From the NCBI GenBank assembly GCA_965230215.1, contig CBDDKN010000001.1:434001-498000 (forward strand): a stretch of DNA of 64,000 bases, given 5' to 3'. Of this stretch, positions 35,698 through 43,976 are shown one piece after another. Origin of the DNA: RFSX01 sp965230215. Its GTDB lineage: Bacteria; Bacteroidota; Bacteroidia; Chitinophagales; Saprospiraceae. Below the pieces are notes generated by a model that had not been told where the DNA came from, did not search any database, and worked only from the letters and a program-made list of their open reading frames with translations. Numbering within the stretch: position 1 is the first letter of the stretch; every line of letters begins with the position of its first letter. Made by a program: the position numbers and the translations under genes.

Positions 35698-36565
35698 ATG
35701 CGTTTCTGTAAGATAATTACTTTGTTGTGTTTGTTTTTGTCGTTTCAAGCTCAAGCTCAGCTCACAGATCATTCTACAAAACTGAGATTTTATGGTGATG
35801 TTATGGTCAGTGCACTTGAGGCCGAAAACAGACAGCTAGCCTCTCAGGAATTCTATAAAAATTTTAAAATTTACATGGATAGTACCAATGCTATATGCTG
35901 CGGACTTATCCGATTTCAGAACGCTCTCAGTACTTGAGTCAGGTGATAAGCGTTTCCGTCTTATCAGTTGGCAGGTTGAACAGGCCGCCTACGATTTCAA
36001 ATACTACGGATTCATAGTTTTTGAAGACGGGGGATATCTCGAACTTAAGCATTCCAGATCACCAGACATTTCAGCGCAATATATGTCATTAGCATGTGAA
36101 GAGTGGTATGGTGCTTTGTATTATAACTTGATGCCTGTATCTGATAATGAGTATGTTGTTTTTGGATACAATGGCCACGATAGATTTGATCACATCAAGA
36201 TTGCTGATGTGTTTGTTTTCAGTGATGAGAATGAATTGGTGATGGGTAAGGAGGTGTTTGAAGATCGTGAAGAGCCAGGAAGCTATAACCATCGTGTCAT
36301 TTTGAAATATTCTTCTGATGCAAGTGTAAATCTAAATTTCAATCCTGGATTGAATATGATCGTCATGGATCACCTGACACCGCGTATGGGCAAGCAGGAA
36401 GGGCAGGGGCAAACAATGTTTCCTGACGGGACTTATGAAGCCTACGAGCCTTCTGAAGATAAGTGGAAGTACATCAGCAAGTTGTATGACCACAGTTATG
36501 GTGAGAATAATGCGCCAAGACCGAAGCCTGTTCTGGACAAGAAAAGGGATTTGTTTGGTAACTGA
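35698..36565 (+). pseudogene. secreted hypothetical protein gene interrupted by a frameshift
   Basis: The first frame (35698-35937) encodes a signal peptide (MRFCKIITLLCLFLSFQAQAQ) and about 40 more residues, then runs into unrelated sequence and stops. The second frame (35888-36565, 225 residues) begins AADLSDFRTLSVLESGDKRFRLISWQ. This is mid-protein sequence of a Bacteroidota secreted family of unknown function, and has no signal peptide of its own. Joining the frames around 35885-35890 would give one protein of about 288 residues. The second part keeps good codon structure to the end, so the lesion is recent, is a sequencing error, or is bypassed by frameshifting. The AT homopolymer runs near 35860-35875 are a likely place for an error. 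Confidence 0.65.
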
Positions 36566-36570
36566 TCTTG

Positions 36571-37866
36571 TCAGCTTAAGGTAATACGTAATACAGGACT
36601 TGTACTTTCTTTACATCTGTATCTTTCATCAGATCTTAAGCCGCAAATCCACATGATCTCGCCATTGCCATTGCATACCAAAGGTATATTTTGTTTTGAA
36701 AACAAGTCAAGCTTGTTGTTGGCAAAGAACTTTTTCAAAGACTGTTGTTTGCCCTTCATACCAAAGGGTTGAAACTTATCTCCATCCACCCATTTCCTTA
36801 TCAACACATGATCATCTATAAGGTCTAAGGGGCACTGGAACACCGATTCAGATTGCTCTTTTTTATAGCTGGATACGATTTCGAATTGCAGAGTGCTATT
36901 GCCAAATTGTATTGTGGCAGGTATGTCGCCTACACTCAAGTGGTAATGTTTATTTGGTGTTTTGGTGTCGACAGCTTTTAAGATTAGTTTATCTCTGTCT
37001 ATCAATAGTTCATATGCATTGGCTGCATTGAATATTTTACCCGGCTTTGAAAGATTTTTAATGGCATTATCGCATTGGTCCTGAGAAAACCCATAAGATT
37101 CCAGGGCGTAGAACAATAGCTTCCCAGGCGGAATGTGTGAATGCTCTAATGCAGATTTACTTATGGTGTTCAGCTTAAGATCATGATTAATGCCCAGAGT
37201 GCTCTTGCTTAAAAATGCCATATGTTCTCGGATGTCTTCATAGCGCGAGCTTATGTTTAATATCCGATCATCCAGATTTTCGATTTTACTCCTGGCAGCA
37301 TTGATCAGTATATTTCTAACATGATTACGCAGATAATCATTGGTGGCATTACTTGCATCTTCTCTGAATGCTATGTCATTCTCATTGGCATATTGAATGA
37401 TTTCGGTTTTGGAAAAAGGCAGCAGTGGTCTGACTATTTCATTGTATGTCTCAGGAATGCGTTTTAATGATTTGCCTTGAATGAAATTAATAAAGACATT
37501 TTCAACATCATCATCTTTGTGGTGTGCTGTTACAATGTGACTTGCTCCTATGCTTTTGAAAAAATCATATCGTTGCCGTCTGGCTTCGGCTTGAAAGTTA
37601 TGTTTAGAAGTCTCTGTTGACATCTGAGCAAGATGGATTTTTATACCATTGACTTCCGCAAATTGTTTTACAAAATTGGCATCCTCCGTTGAAGCACCCT
37701 GTCTTGTCAGATGGTCAAAATGGGCGATTTCGAATTGCATATTGGCCCGAAGGAAGAGATGTGCGAGTACCATTGAATCTACACCGCCACTGATGGCCAG
37801 CAGGATGCGAGCATCATCTTCAAACATTTTTTTTGCTTCAATATGCTCCAAGAAGCGTTCAAACAT
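36571..37866 (-). CDS. tilS: tRNA(Ile)-lysidine synthase
   Basis: A 431-residue enzyme that converts C34 of the minor tRNA-Ile to lysidine so that it reads AUA. The N-type ATP pyrophosphatase loop LLAISGGVDSMVLAHL lies at about residues 22-37. HFDHLTRQGASTEDA and VTAHHKDDDVENVF follow, and the C-terminal anticodon-binding domain ends ...WICGLRSDERYRC. Length is normal. ATG start. It is convergent with the frameshifted gene (6 bases apart) and divergent from the lipoprotein gene. Confidence 0.95.
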   Translation of the reverse strand: MFERFLEHIEAKKMFEDDARILLAISGGVDSMVLAHLFLRANMQFEIAHFDHLTRQGASTEDANFVKQFAEVNGIKIHLAQMSTETSKHNFQAEARRQRYDFFKSIGASHIVTAHHKDDDVENVFINFIQGKSLKRIPETYNEIVRPLLPFSKTEIIQYANENDIAFREDASNATNDYLRNHVRNILINAARSKIENLDDRILNISSRYEDIREHMAFLSKSTLGINHDLKLNTISKSALEHSHIPPGKLLFYALESYGFSQDQCDNAIKNLSKPGKIFNAANAYELLIDRDKLILKAVDTKTPNKHYHLSVGDIPATIQFGNSTLQFEIVSSYKKEQSESVFQCPLDLIDDHVLIRKWVDGDKFQPFGMKGKQQSLKKFFANNKLDLFSKQNIPLVCNGNGEIMWICGLRSDERYRCKESTSPVLRITLS

Positions 37867-37893
37867 TATCTTCGTTATCTAAATTTAGAGGAA

Positions 37894-38478
37894 TTGAAGT
37901 TACATGCTTATTTTATTATTTGTCTGGTTTTGACCTTGCTTTCTTGTAATGGCAGTACACCAGAAAGGCCAGATTCAATGTTGTCTGATAACAGTGGAGA
38001 GGTAGTACAGAACCCTTTGAAGGCTGAGCGTATTGAAGAAATGAAGAAAAAGACGAAATCTGTCAATATACCCAAGCTGAGGGGGCAAGCACTTTCCATT
38101 CTTGAGTTTCGTGCAAAAAATGATGCCGAATCCTATGCTATTGTTGAGGCTGATGTTTGGGAGTATGAATTCGTATATGATGGAGAGATGTCAAAGCCTG
38201 ATGATTATAAAGGCGTATGGATAGACTTTCTTCCGGACGGGACTTATGAGTACGGTCGCTATAATGATATTCAAGGATCTGGAAAATACAATTACCACTT
38301 TGAAAGAGGTGAATTATTGATGCTTGACGACGATACTTCACTGAAGCCTCAGGAATGGACCGTTAAATCGGTAGGGGATGCCATGGTACTTGTGGGTACA
38401 GCCACATACAAGGATAACGCGATTCAAATGAAGTTAGAGCGTGTGAAAGAATCAATAAAAACTCAAGAACCTAGTTAA
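37894..38478 (+). CDS. hypothetical lipoprotein
   Basis: A 194-residue lipoprotein. Starting at the TTG at 37894 gives MKLHAYFIICLVLTLLSC, a compact lipoprotein signal with lipobox LLSC (C18). An ATG 51 bases earlier would add a 17-residue charged tail and overlap tilS, so TTG is preferred. After a polar linker, the C-terminal half (about 75-185) is beta-rich, with a KGVWIDFLPDGTYEYGRYND motif resembling lipocalin-like glycan/ligand-binding domains of Bacteroidota lipoproteins. No confident family. It overlaps the convergent mltG by 8 bases. Confidence 0.7.
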   Translation: MKLHAYFIICLVLTLLSCNGSTPERPDSMLSDNSGEVVQNPLKAERIEEMKKKTKSVNIPKLRGQALSILEFRAKNDAESYAIVEADVWEYEFVYDGEMSKPDDYKGVWIDFLPDGTYEYGRYNDIQGSGKYNYHFERGELLMLDDDTSLKPQEWTVKSVGDAMVLVGTATYKDNAIQMKLERVKESIKTQEPS

Positions 38479-39496
38479 AGATACGTTGGCTGTTAAGCCA
38501 TTGTCTGTATCGTTGCGCATTTCTGTTGTGTTCTCTTAGGGTGGCAGCAAAGGCGTGTTCTAATTTATTTCCTGGTTTTACACAGAAATATATGTAGTTA
38601 TGGGATTGCGCATCCAGAACCGCATCTATTGTACTGATGTCAGGCATAGCTATTGGTCCCGGAGGTAAGCCCTTGTTTTTGTATGTATTGTATGGTGACT
38701 CGGTCTCTAAGTGCCTGTTGAGGACCCTTCTTATTTCAAAATCTCCTACAGCATATACTACGGTAGGGTCAGCTTGCAGTAACATATCTCTTTTAAGTCT
38801 GTTCAGATAGACTCCTGCAATGACTGGTTTCTCTGATTGCAGGTTGGTTTCTTTCTGAACTATTGAAGCCAGCGAATAAGCCTGGTTCTTGTCTAGGCCA
38901 AGTTTCTCCAATTTAGATAAGCGGTCATTATTCCAGAAACGTTTATTCTCTTTGAGCATCCTGTTGAAGACTTCTTCAGGTTCGGTGTTCCAGTATAGTT
39001 CATAGGTGTTTGGAATGAATAGGGACAATAAGCTAAAACTGTCTAATCCAGCTTTTGCCATTCTGGATTTGTCATAGAAACAATTGCAAAATGCTTGTGC
39101 TTCGGCTTCGAGTTCTTTACCAAACAACTCACATAATTCTTCTGTCTTCCTCAGATTATTAAATGTTAATTTGAGCGGAACCTGTCTTCCTGAACGCAAA
39201 TGTGTGATAAGTTCTTTGTTGCTCCAGTTGTCGGAGACTGCATATCTGCCAGGTTTGGGAGACCTGTATTTCATTTTGTCAGCGACCCAAAGAAAAGAAG
39301 TGCTGTCTTTGATTATAGCTCTGTTACTTAATGTGTCAATGACATCGCTTAGCTCAGCATTGCTGGGGATATGAATTATGCTTGTGCCTCCTTCTATATA
39401 TGTATTGCGCTGGAATATATATTGGTAGTATCGAAAAGCTATAAATGCGCCGATAATGAGCAATGCAATAGCTACTAATGTCAGTTTTTTGGCCAT
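38471..39496 (-). CDS. mltG: endolytic peptidoglycan transglycosylase MltG
   Basis: A 341-residue membrane-anchored YceG/MltG that cleaves nascent glycan strands. One N-terminal helix (about residues 5-22) is followed by a LysM-like subdomain. The catalytic domain has the glutamate in ASIVQKETNLQSEKP (about residue 217) and the family motifs QADPTVVYA, SPYNTYKNKGLPPGPI and NYIYFCVKPG. Length is normal. Its stop overlaps the lipoprotein gene, and it begins 1 base downstream of panB's end on the same strand, so panB-mltG is probably one transcript. Confidence 0.95.
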   Translation of the reverse strand: MAKKLTLVAIALLIIGAFIAFRYYQYIFQRNTYIEGGTSIIHIPSNAELSDVIDTLSNRAIIKDSTSFLWVADKMKYRSPKPGRYAVSDNWSNKELITHLRSGRQVPLKLTFNNLRKTEELCELFGKELEAEAQAFCNCFYDKSRMAKAGLDSFSLLSLFIPNTYELYWNTEPEEVFNRMLKENKRFWNNDRLSKLEKLGLDKNQAYSLASIVQKETNLQSEKPVIAGVYLNRLKRDMLLQADPTVVYAVGDFEIRRVLNRHLETESPYNTYKNKGLPPGPIAMPDISTIDAVLDAQSHNYIYFCVKPGNKLEHAFAATLREHNRNAQRYRQWLNSQRIFN

Positions 39497-40315
39497 CTAG
39501 TACTGCTCTTTCTCGTTTGGAAAATCAGAGGACTTGACGTCTTTTATGTAAGACTTGACAGCTGTTTGCATGTCTTCATACAGATTCATGTATCTTCTTA
39601 GAAACCGAGGATTAAAATCCTTAGTGATGCCAAAAAGATCATGGCTGACAAGTACCTGTCCATCGCAAGCGTTTCCAGCACCAATACCAATAGTAGGTAT
39701 ATTGACGGCATCTGTTACTTTTTTGGCCAGTTTGGCTGGTATTTTCTCCAATACGATACTAAAGCATCCGATTTCTTCAAGCAACCTGGCATCTTTGATC
39801 AATTCCTCAGCTTCAGCTTCTTCTCTGGCCCTCACTGTATATGTACCAAATTTGTATATAGATTGAGGCGTGAGTCCTAGATGGCCCATGACTGGAACCC
39901 CGGCAGAGAGAATACGTTCAATGGATTCTTTTATCTTATAGCCACCTTCTAGTTTGACCGCATGAGCCCCTGATTCTTTCATAATACGTATGGCGGAATC
40001 AAGCGCGTTCTTGCTATTGCCCTGGTATGTTCCAAATGGCAAATCAACGACAACAAGAGACCTTGTGATACCTCTTATTACTGATGAGGCATGGTATATC
40101 ATTTGGTCCAAAGTGATCGGCAATGTGGTTTCATGACCGGCCATCACATTCGACGCTGAGTCTCCAACGAGTATAACATCGATCCCAGCGCTGTCAATAA
40201 TCCTGGCCATACTGAAATCATAGGCGGTGAGCATTGAGATCTTCTCACCTTCCATCTTCATTTTTTGAATGACATGCGTCGTAACACGTTTGGCATCTTT
40301 GCTTGCTGCTGACAT
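39497..40315 (-). CDS. panB: 3-methyl-2-oxobutanoate hydroxymethyltransferase
   Basis: A 272-residue enzyme that makes ketopantoate for pantothenate and CoA. The motifs MLTAYDFSMARIIDSAG, VGDSASNVMAGHETT, DLPFGTYQ, VKLEGG and GAGNACDGQVLVSHD are all in place. ATG at 40315 gives the usual N-terminus; a TTG eight codons upstream is in frame but unnecessary. No panC is nearby. Co-directional and contiguous with mltG. Confidence 0.95.
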   Translation of the reverse strand: MSAASKDAKRVTTHVIQKMKMEGEKISMLTAYDFSMARIIDSAGIDVILVGDSASNVMAGHETTLPITLDQMIYHASSVIRGITRSLVVVDLPFGTYQGNSKNALDSAIRIMKESGAHAVKLEGGYKIKESIERILSAGVPVMGHLGLTPQSIYKFGTYTVRAREEAEAEELIKDARLLEEIGCFSIVLEKIPAKLAKKVTDAVNIPTIGIGAGNACDGQVLVSHDLFGITKDFNPRFLRRYMNLYEDMQTAVKSYIKDVKSSDFPNEKEQY

Positions 40316-40383
40316 TTTCTTCAATATTAGTTCAGGCAAGATATAAAATACATAGATAAATAACGCGGATTCAATAATTGACT

Positions 40384-40391
40384 TAGCTTTG
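40384..40391 (+). promoter_or_regulatory. -7 box for the DUF4249-like lipoprotein gene
   Basis: TAGCTTTG matches TAnnTTTG and lies 22 bases before the ATG, in the 98-base gap divergent from panB. No good -33 box is seen. Confidence 0.45.
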
Positions 40392-40413
40392 CGGGGAATT
40401 TAAATCACGTCGA

Positions 40414-41412
40414 ATGAGGTCTGTCCTGGCATTACTTGCAATTCTTTTTGTTATTTCTTCATGTGGTAACGAGCTTGATGTAATTGAGACTCCGAAAGAT
40501 ATTCCTGTCGTTTATGGGTTTATTTCGCTGTCTGACACAGTACAATATATTCGAATTGAAAGAGCATTTGTCGATGAGAATATTTCAGCCCTTGAATTGG
40601 CTCAGAATCCTGATTCTCTTTACTATACAGATGCTGAAGTAGAATTGGTTAGAAACAGTACCGGGGATCGTTTCCCATTGGAGATGGTAGACGGAAACCT
40701 GGAAGGCTATCCGCGTGAAGATGGCGCCTTTGCTCAGTCACCCAATTACCTGTACAAAATCCGTAACGAAGATATTAACCTTGTTGGTGGAGAAACCTAC
40801 ACGCTATCAATCAAGCGTAATGAGACCTTGCCTTTAATTGAGGCTGAGACCATTTTATTAGGCCCGACTGAGATTAAATCGCCAATTAGTCAGAATGCAA
40901 TAATTCTGGATTTCGATTATGTAGATCTCAATCTGTACATATGGCAATCTTCAGAAGGTGCAGCTATTCATGATCTGTTTTTCAGATTTAACTACAGAGA
41001 ACGCACGCCAGAAACCAATGGTGAGTTTGTTCCTAAATCAGTTCTGTGGAGAACAGTTTCGAATTACAAGGAAACAGATGAGCGTGTAGATGTCGAAATA
41101 GAAGGACTTGGATTTTATACCTTCCTAAGAGGTGCTATTGACGAAGATCCAGATGCCGTCAGGAGATTCGAGAACATGGACATGATTGTTGTAACCGGAG
41201 GACAGGAAATCAGTGATTTCGTTACTGTAGGTTCTGCCAACTTAGGTATAACATCGACTCAAGATGTCCCGGTGTTTAGCAATATTCCAGAGGGGAGGGG
41301 CATATTCTCATCCAGATATCAAACCGAGCTGAATCAAATCAGCTTAAGCAATGCTACAGTGGACTCCCTAAAGAATGGGATATATACCCGCGAGCTGAAC
41401 TTTATCAACTGA
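40414..41412 (+). CDS. DUF4249-like surface lipoprotein
   Basis: A 332-residue lipoprotein: signal MRSVLALLAILFVISSC with the lipobox cysteine at residue 17. A beta-rich chain follows, opening ETPKDIPVVYGFISLSDTVQYIRIERAF, which resembles DUF4249 proteins often found near TonB-dependent receptors. No such receptor is adjacent here. It probably sits on the outer membrane. Function unknown. ATG start; the gene stands alone between panB (divergent) and dnaK (same strand, 166 bases on). Confidence 0.65.
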   Translation: MRSVLALLAILFVISSCGNELDVIETPKDIPVVYGFISLSDTVQYIRIERAFVDENISALELAQNPDSLYYTDAEVELVRNSTGDRFPLEMVDGNLEGYPREDGAFAQSPNYLYKIRNEDINLVGGETYTLSIKRNETLPLIEAETILLGPTEIKSPISQNAIILDFDYVDLNLYIWQSSEGAAIHDLFFRFNYRERTPETNGEFVPKSVLWRTVSNYKETDERVDVEIEGLGFYTFLRGAIDEDPDAVRRFENMDMIVVTGGQEISDFVTVGSANLGITSTQDVPVFSNIPEGRGIFSSRYQTELNQISLSNATVDSLKNGIYTRELNFIN

Positions 41413-41427
41413 TACATATTAGCGTAA

Positions 41428-41450
41428 ATGACAATTTGACAATTTGTCAT
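41428..41450. promoter_or_regulatory. inverted repeat upstream of dnaK, possible heat-shock operator
   Basis: ATGACAA (41428-41434) and TTGTCAT (41444-41450) form a perfect 7-base inverted repeat with a 9-base spacer that itself contains TTGACAAT. A second partial TGTCA/TGACA-type set lies at 41490-41528. TGACA/TGTCA palindromes before chaperone genes suggest a regulator site, though the repeat could also terminate the upstream gene. No CIRCE element is present. Confidence 0.4.
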
Positions 41451-41516
41451 GCCTGAGCTGCTCATTATGGCAGCCAAATAAGGCATTGTTATGTCCAGAT
41501 TGTCAGATTTCTGGCA

Positions 41517-41531
41517 TGGCATGTCAATTGA
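41517..41531 (+). promoter_or_regulatory. sigma-54-like promoter element before dnaK
   Basis: TGGCATGTCAATTGA has the GG-N10-G layout of sigma-54 promoters (consensus TGGCAC-N5-TTGC) with TTGA in place of TTGC. It ends 47 bases before the dnaK ATG. No TAnnTTTG box is visible in this gap. Confidence 0.3.
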
Positions 41532-41578
41532 TGAAGAGTAGTTGAAGAAAAATTTAGTAATAAGCATAATATATTGAC

Positions 41579-43489
41579 ATGGGTAAAATTATTGGAATAG
41601 ACTTGGGAACAACGAACTCAGTAGTTGCCGTTATGGAAGGTAACGAACCTGTTGTAATCCCCAATGAAGAGGGTAGAAGAACGACACCTTCTGTTGTTGC
41701 ATTCTTGGATAATGGAGAACGTAAGGTAGGTGATCCAGCCAAGAGACAAGCGATAACAAATCCTACGAGGACAATTTCCTCAATTAAGCGGTTTATGGGT
41801 CATAGATATGACGAGGTAGAGAAGGAGATTAAGAGATCTGCTTACAAGCTTGTTAAAGGTGACAACAACACCGTTAGAGTAGAAATCGAAGATAGAAAAT
41901 ATACGCCGCAAGAGATCTCTGCAATGATCCTTCAGAAGATGAAGAAAACAGCAGAAGACTTTCTTGGTCAGGAAGTGACTGAAGCCGTAATTACGGTTCC
42001 AGCTTATTTTAATGATTCTCAAAGACAAGCTACCAAAGAAGCTGGTGAGATTGCTGGTCTTAAAGTAAGTAGAATTATAAATGAACCGACAGCTGCTGCT
42101 TTGGCATTTGGTCTTGATAAAAAAGACCAGGACCAAACAATTGTGGTTTATGACTTAGGTGGTGGTACTTTTGATGTATCTATTCTTGAGTTGGGTGATG
42201 GCGTATTTGAGGTAAAATCTACCAATGGTGATACACACCTTGGTGGTGATGATTTCGATCAGGTTATCATAGACTGGATGGCTGAAGAATTCAAGTCGCA
42301 GGAGAACATGGACCTGAGAAAAGATCCTATGGCGCTTCAAAGACTAAAGGATGCGGCTGAGAAAGCTAAGATCGAGTTGTCTTCTTCTGCTGAAGCAGAT
42401 ATCAACCTGCCTTACATTACGGCTGCTGATGGTGTGCCAAAACACCTTGTAACAAAGCTGAGCAGAGCGAAGTTTGAACAGCTGGCAGATAGTCTTGTGG
42501 AAAGAACGCTTACGCCATGTGTAGAGGCACTAAAAGATGCTGGTCTTTCTAAGTCAGATATCGATGAGGTGATTCTGGTTGGTGGTTCAACGCGTATACC
42601 AAAGATTCAGGAAGCAGTTGAACAATTTTTTGGTAAGAAACCAAACAGAGGAGTTAACCCGGATGAGGTGGTTGCAATCGGAGCGAGTATCCAAGGTGGT
42701 GTATTGAGTGGTGATGTTCAGGATGTACTTCTTCTAGATGTAACACCACTTTCACTAGGTATAGAAACTATGGGTGGTGTATATGATGTCATCATCGAGT
42801 CAAATTCAACCATTCCTACTAAAAAATCAAAGGTATACTCAACTGCTGCAGATAATCAGCCAAGTGTAGAAATTCATATTCTACAAGGTGAAAGACCAAT
42901 GGCTTCTGATAACAGAACAGTTGGTCGATTTATCCTGGAAGGCATTCCACCTGCACCAAGAGGTGTGCCTCAGGTAGAAGTTATTTTTGACATGGACGCA
43001 AATGGTATACTTAACGTTACCGCTAAGGATAAGGGTACCGGAAAAGAGCAGAACATAAGAATCGAAGCTTCTACTGGTTTGTCAAAAGACGAAATTGAAA
43101 AGATGAAAGCCGAGGCATCTGCCAACGCTGATGCTGATAAACTCGCAAGAGAGAAGGCAGACAAATTGAATCAGGCTGATACCCTTGTATTCCAGACAGA
43201 AAAGCAAATAAGCGAATATGGTGACAAGATACCAGCTGATAAGAAGTCAGCAATTGAGGATGCTTTGACCGAATTGAAAGAAGCGCACAAAATGCAAGAT
43301 ATTGCCAAGATTGATGATGCTATGAACAAGATGAATACTGCATGGCAAGCTGCAAGTCAGGATATCTATCAGGCTTCCCAGGATGCACAAGCCGGCGCTG
43401 AATCCACTGGTGCTGATAGTGCTCAAGGATCAAGCGAGAACGGTGAAGAGGTAACTGATGTAGAGTTCGAGGAAGTCGATGACAAATAA
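41579..43489 (+). CDS. dnaK: molecular chaperone DnaK (Hsp70)
   Basis: A 636-residue Hsp70. The nucleotide-binding domain carries the signatures IGIDLGTTNSVV, VYDLGGGTFDVSI and VILVGGSTRIPK. The conserved linker is DVLLLDVTPLSLGIET (near residue 385). The substrate domain ends in a helical lid and the terminal DVEFEEVDDK. ATG start. It stands alone; grpE and dnaJ are not adjacent. The upstream gap has palindromes and a sigma-54-like element, and a strong terminator follows. Confidence 0.98.
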   Translation: MGKIIGIDLGTTNSVVAVMEGNEPVVIPNEEGRRTTPSVVAFLDNGERKVGDPAKRQAITNPTRTISSIKRFMGHRYDEVEKEIKRSAYKLVKGDNNTVRVEIEDRKYTPQEISAMILQKMKKTAEDFLGQEVTEAVITVPAYFNDSQRQATKEAGEIAGLKVSRIINEPTAAALAFGLDKKDQDQTIVVYDLGGGTFDVSILELGDGVFEVKSTNGDTHLGGDDFDQVIIDWMAEEFKSQENMDLRKDPMALQRLKDAAEKAKIELSSSAEADINLPYITAADGVPKHLVTKLSRAKFEQLADSLVERTLTPCVEALKDAGLSKSDIDEVILVGGSTRIPKIQEAVEQFFGKKPNRGVNPDEVVAIGASIQGGVLSGDVQDVLLLDVTPLSLGIETMGGVYDVIIESNSTIPTKKSKVYSTAADNQPSVEIHILQGERPMASDNRTVGRFILEGIPPAPRGVPQVEVIFDMDANGILNVTAKDKGTGKEQNIRIEASTGLSKDEIEKMKAEASANADADKLAREKADKLNQADTLVFQTEKQISEYGDKIPADKKSAIEDALTELKEAHKMQDIAKIDDAMNKMNTAWQAASQDIYQASQDAQAGAESTGADSAQGSSENGEEVTDVEFEEVDDK

Positions 43490-43518
43490 GCAATTGTATT
43501 TAGTAAGTTTGATAAATG

Positions 43519-43547
43519 AAAAGGCGATCAATTGATCGCCTTTTTTT
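43519..43547. terminator. bidirectional terminator after dnaK
   Basis: The perfect palindrome GGCGATCAATTGATCGCC, flanked by AAAA on the left and TTTTTTT on the right, serves dnaK and probably also the convergent DCC-family gene, whose stop lies at its right edge. Confidence 0.85.
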
Positions 43548-43953
43548 ATTTCAGTACTTTAGAAGTAAATCTATCTTCTGGAATTTCGCATGTGTCTCTT
43601 TTTCCGAAACTGTGTCTTATGCGTGCAACAAACTTATAAATACCATCCTTTATTACTCTGGGACAGAAGCTGGTCAATTTAAGCAGGGAATAAGGGCGAC
43701 CAAGAATTGTGAAAATCTTAATGACGGCATCAGAATAGGTGTAAGATGCGCCATCCTTAGTCAAGAGTATTACAGAGTCTACGCCTTGATCAAGATAGGC
43801 TTGGACTTTATCGTTTTGAGATGCGTATTTGGATTGGAGGCTGCTAAAAAGGAAATGATTTGATTTATCTCTCTTATGGATAAATCTTAAAAGGCCGTTA
43901 CAGATGTGACAATAACCATCGATAAAAACAATATGCTTTTCAGCGACATTCAC
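43546..43953 (-). CDS. DCC-family thiol-disulfide oxidoreductase-like protein (DUF393)
   Basis: A 135-residue protein with IDGYCHICNGLLRFI at residues 11-25, the DxxCxxC motif (C15, C18) that names the DCC family. It is followed by the conserved FSSLQS and later DSVILL and GRPYSLLKL segments. These are thioredoxin-like proteins of unclear substrate. The start is GTG at 43953; no ATG is in frame nearby. It lies 23 bases downstream of the S46 peptidase gene, so the two may be co-transcribed. Confidence 0.85.
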   Translation of the reverse strand: MNVAEKHIVFIDGYCHICNGLLRFIHKRDKSNHFLFSSLQSKYASQNDKVQAYLDQGVDSVILLTKDGASYTYSDAVIKIFTILGRPYSLLKLTSFCPRVIKDGIYKFVARIRHSFGKRDTCEIPEDRFTSKVLK

Positions 43954-43976
43954 ATGGTCTATAACGGCCCTTTAGT

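Noticed and set aside
35888..36565. Independent cytoplasmic protein of 225 residues
   Set aside because: It begins mid-domain, lacks a signal, and the preceding frame supplies exactly the missing secretion signal.
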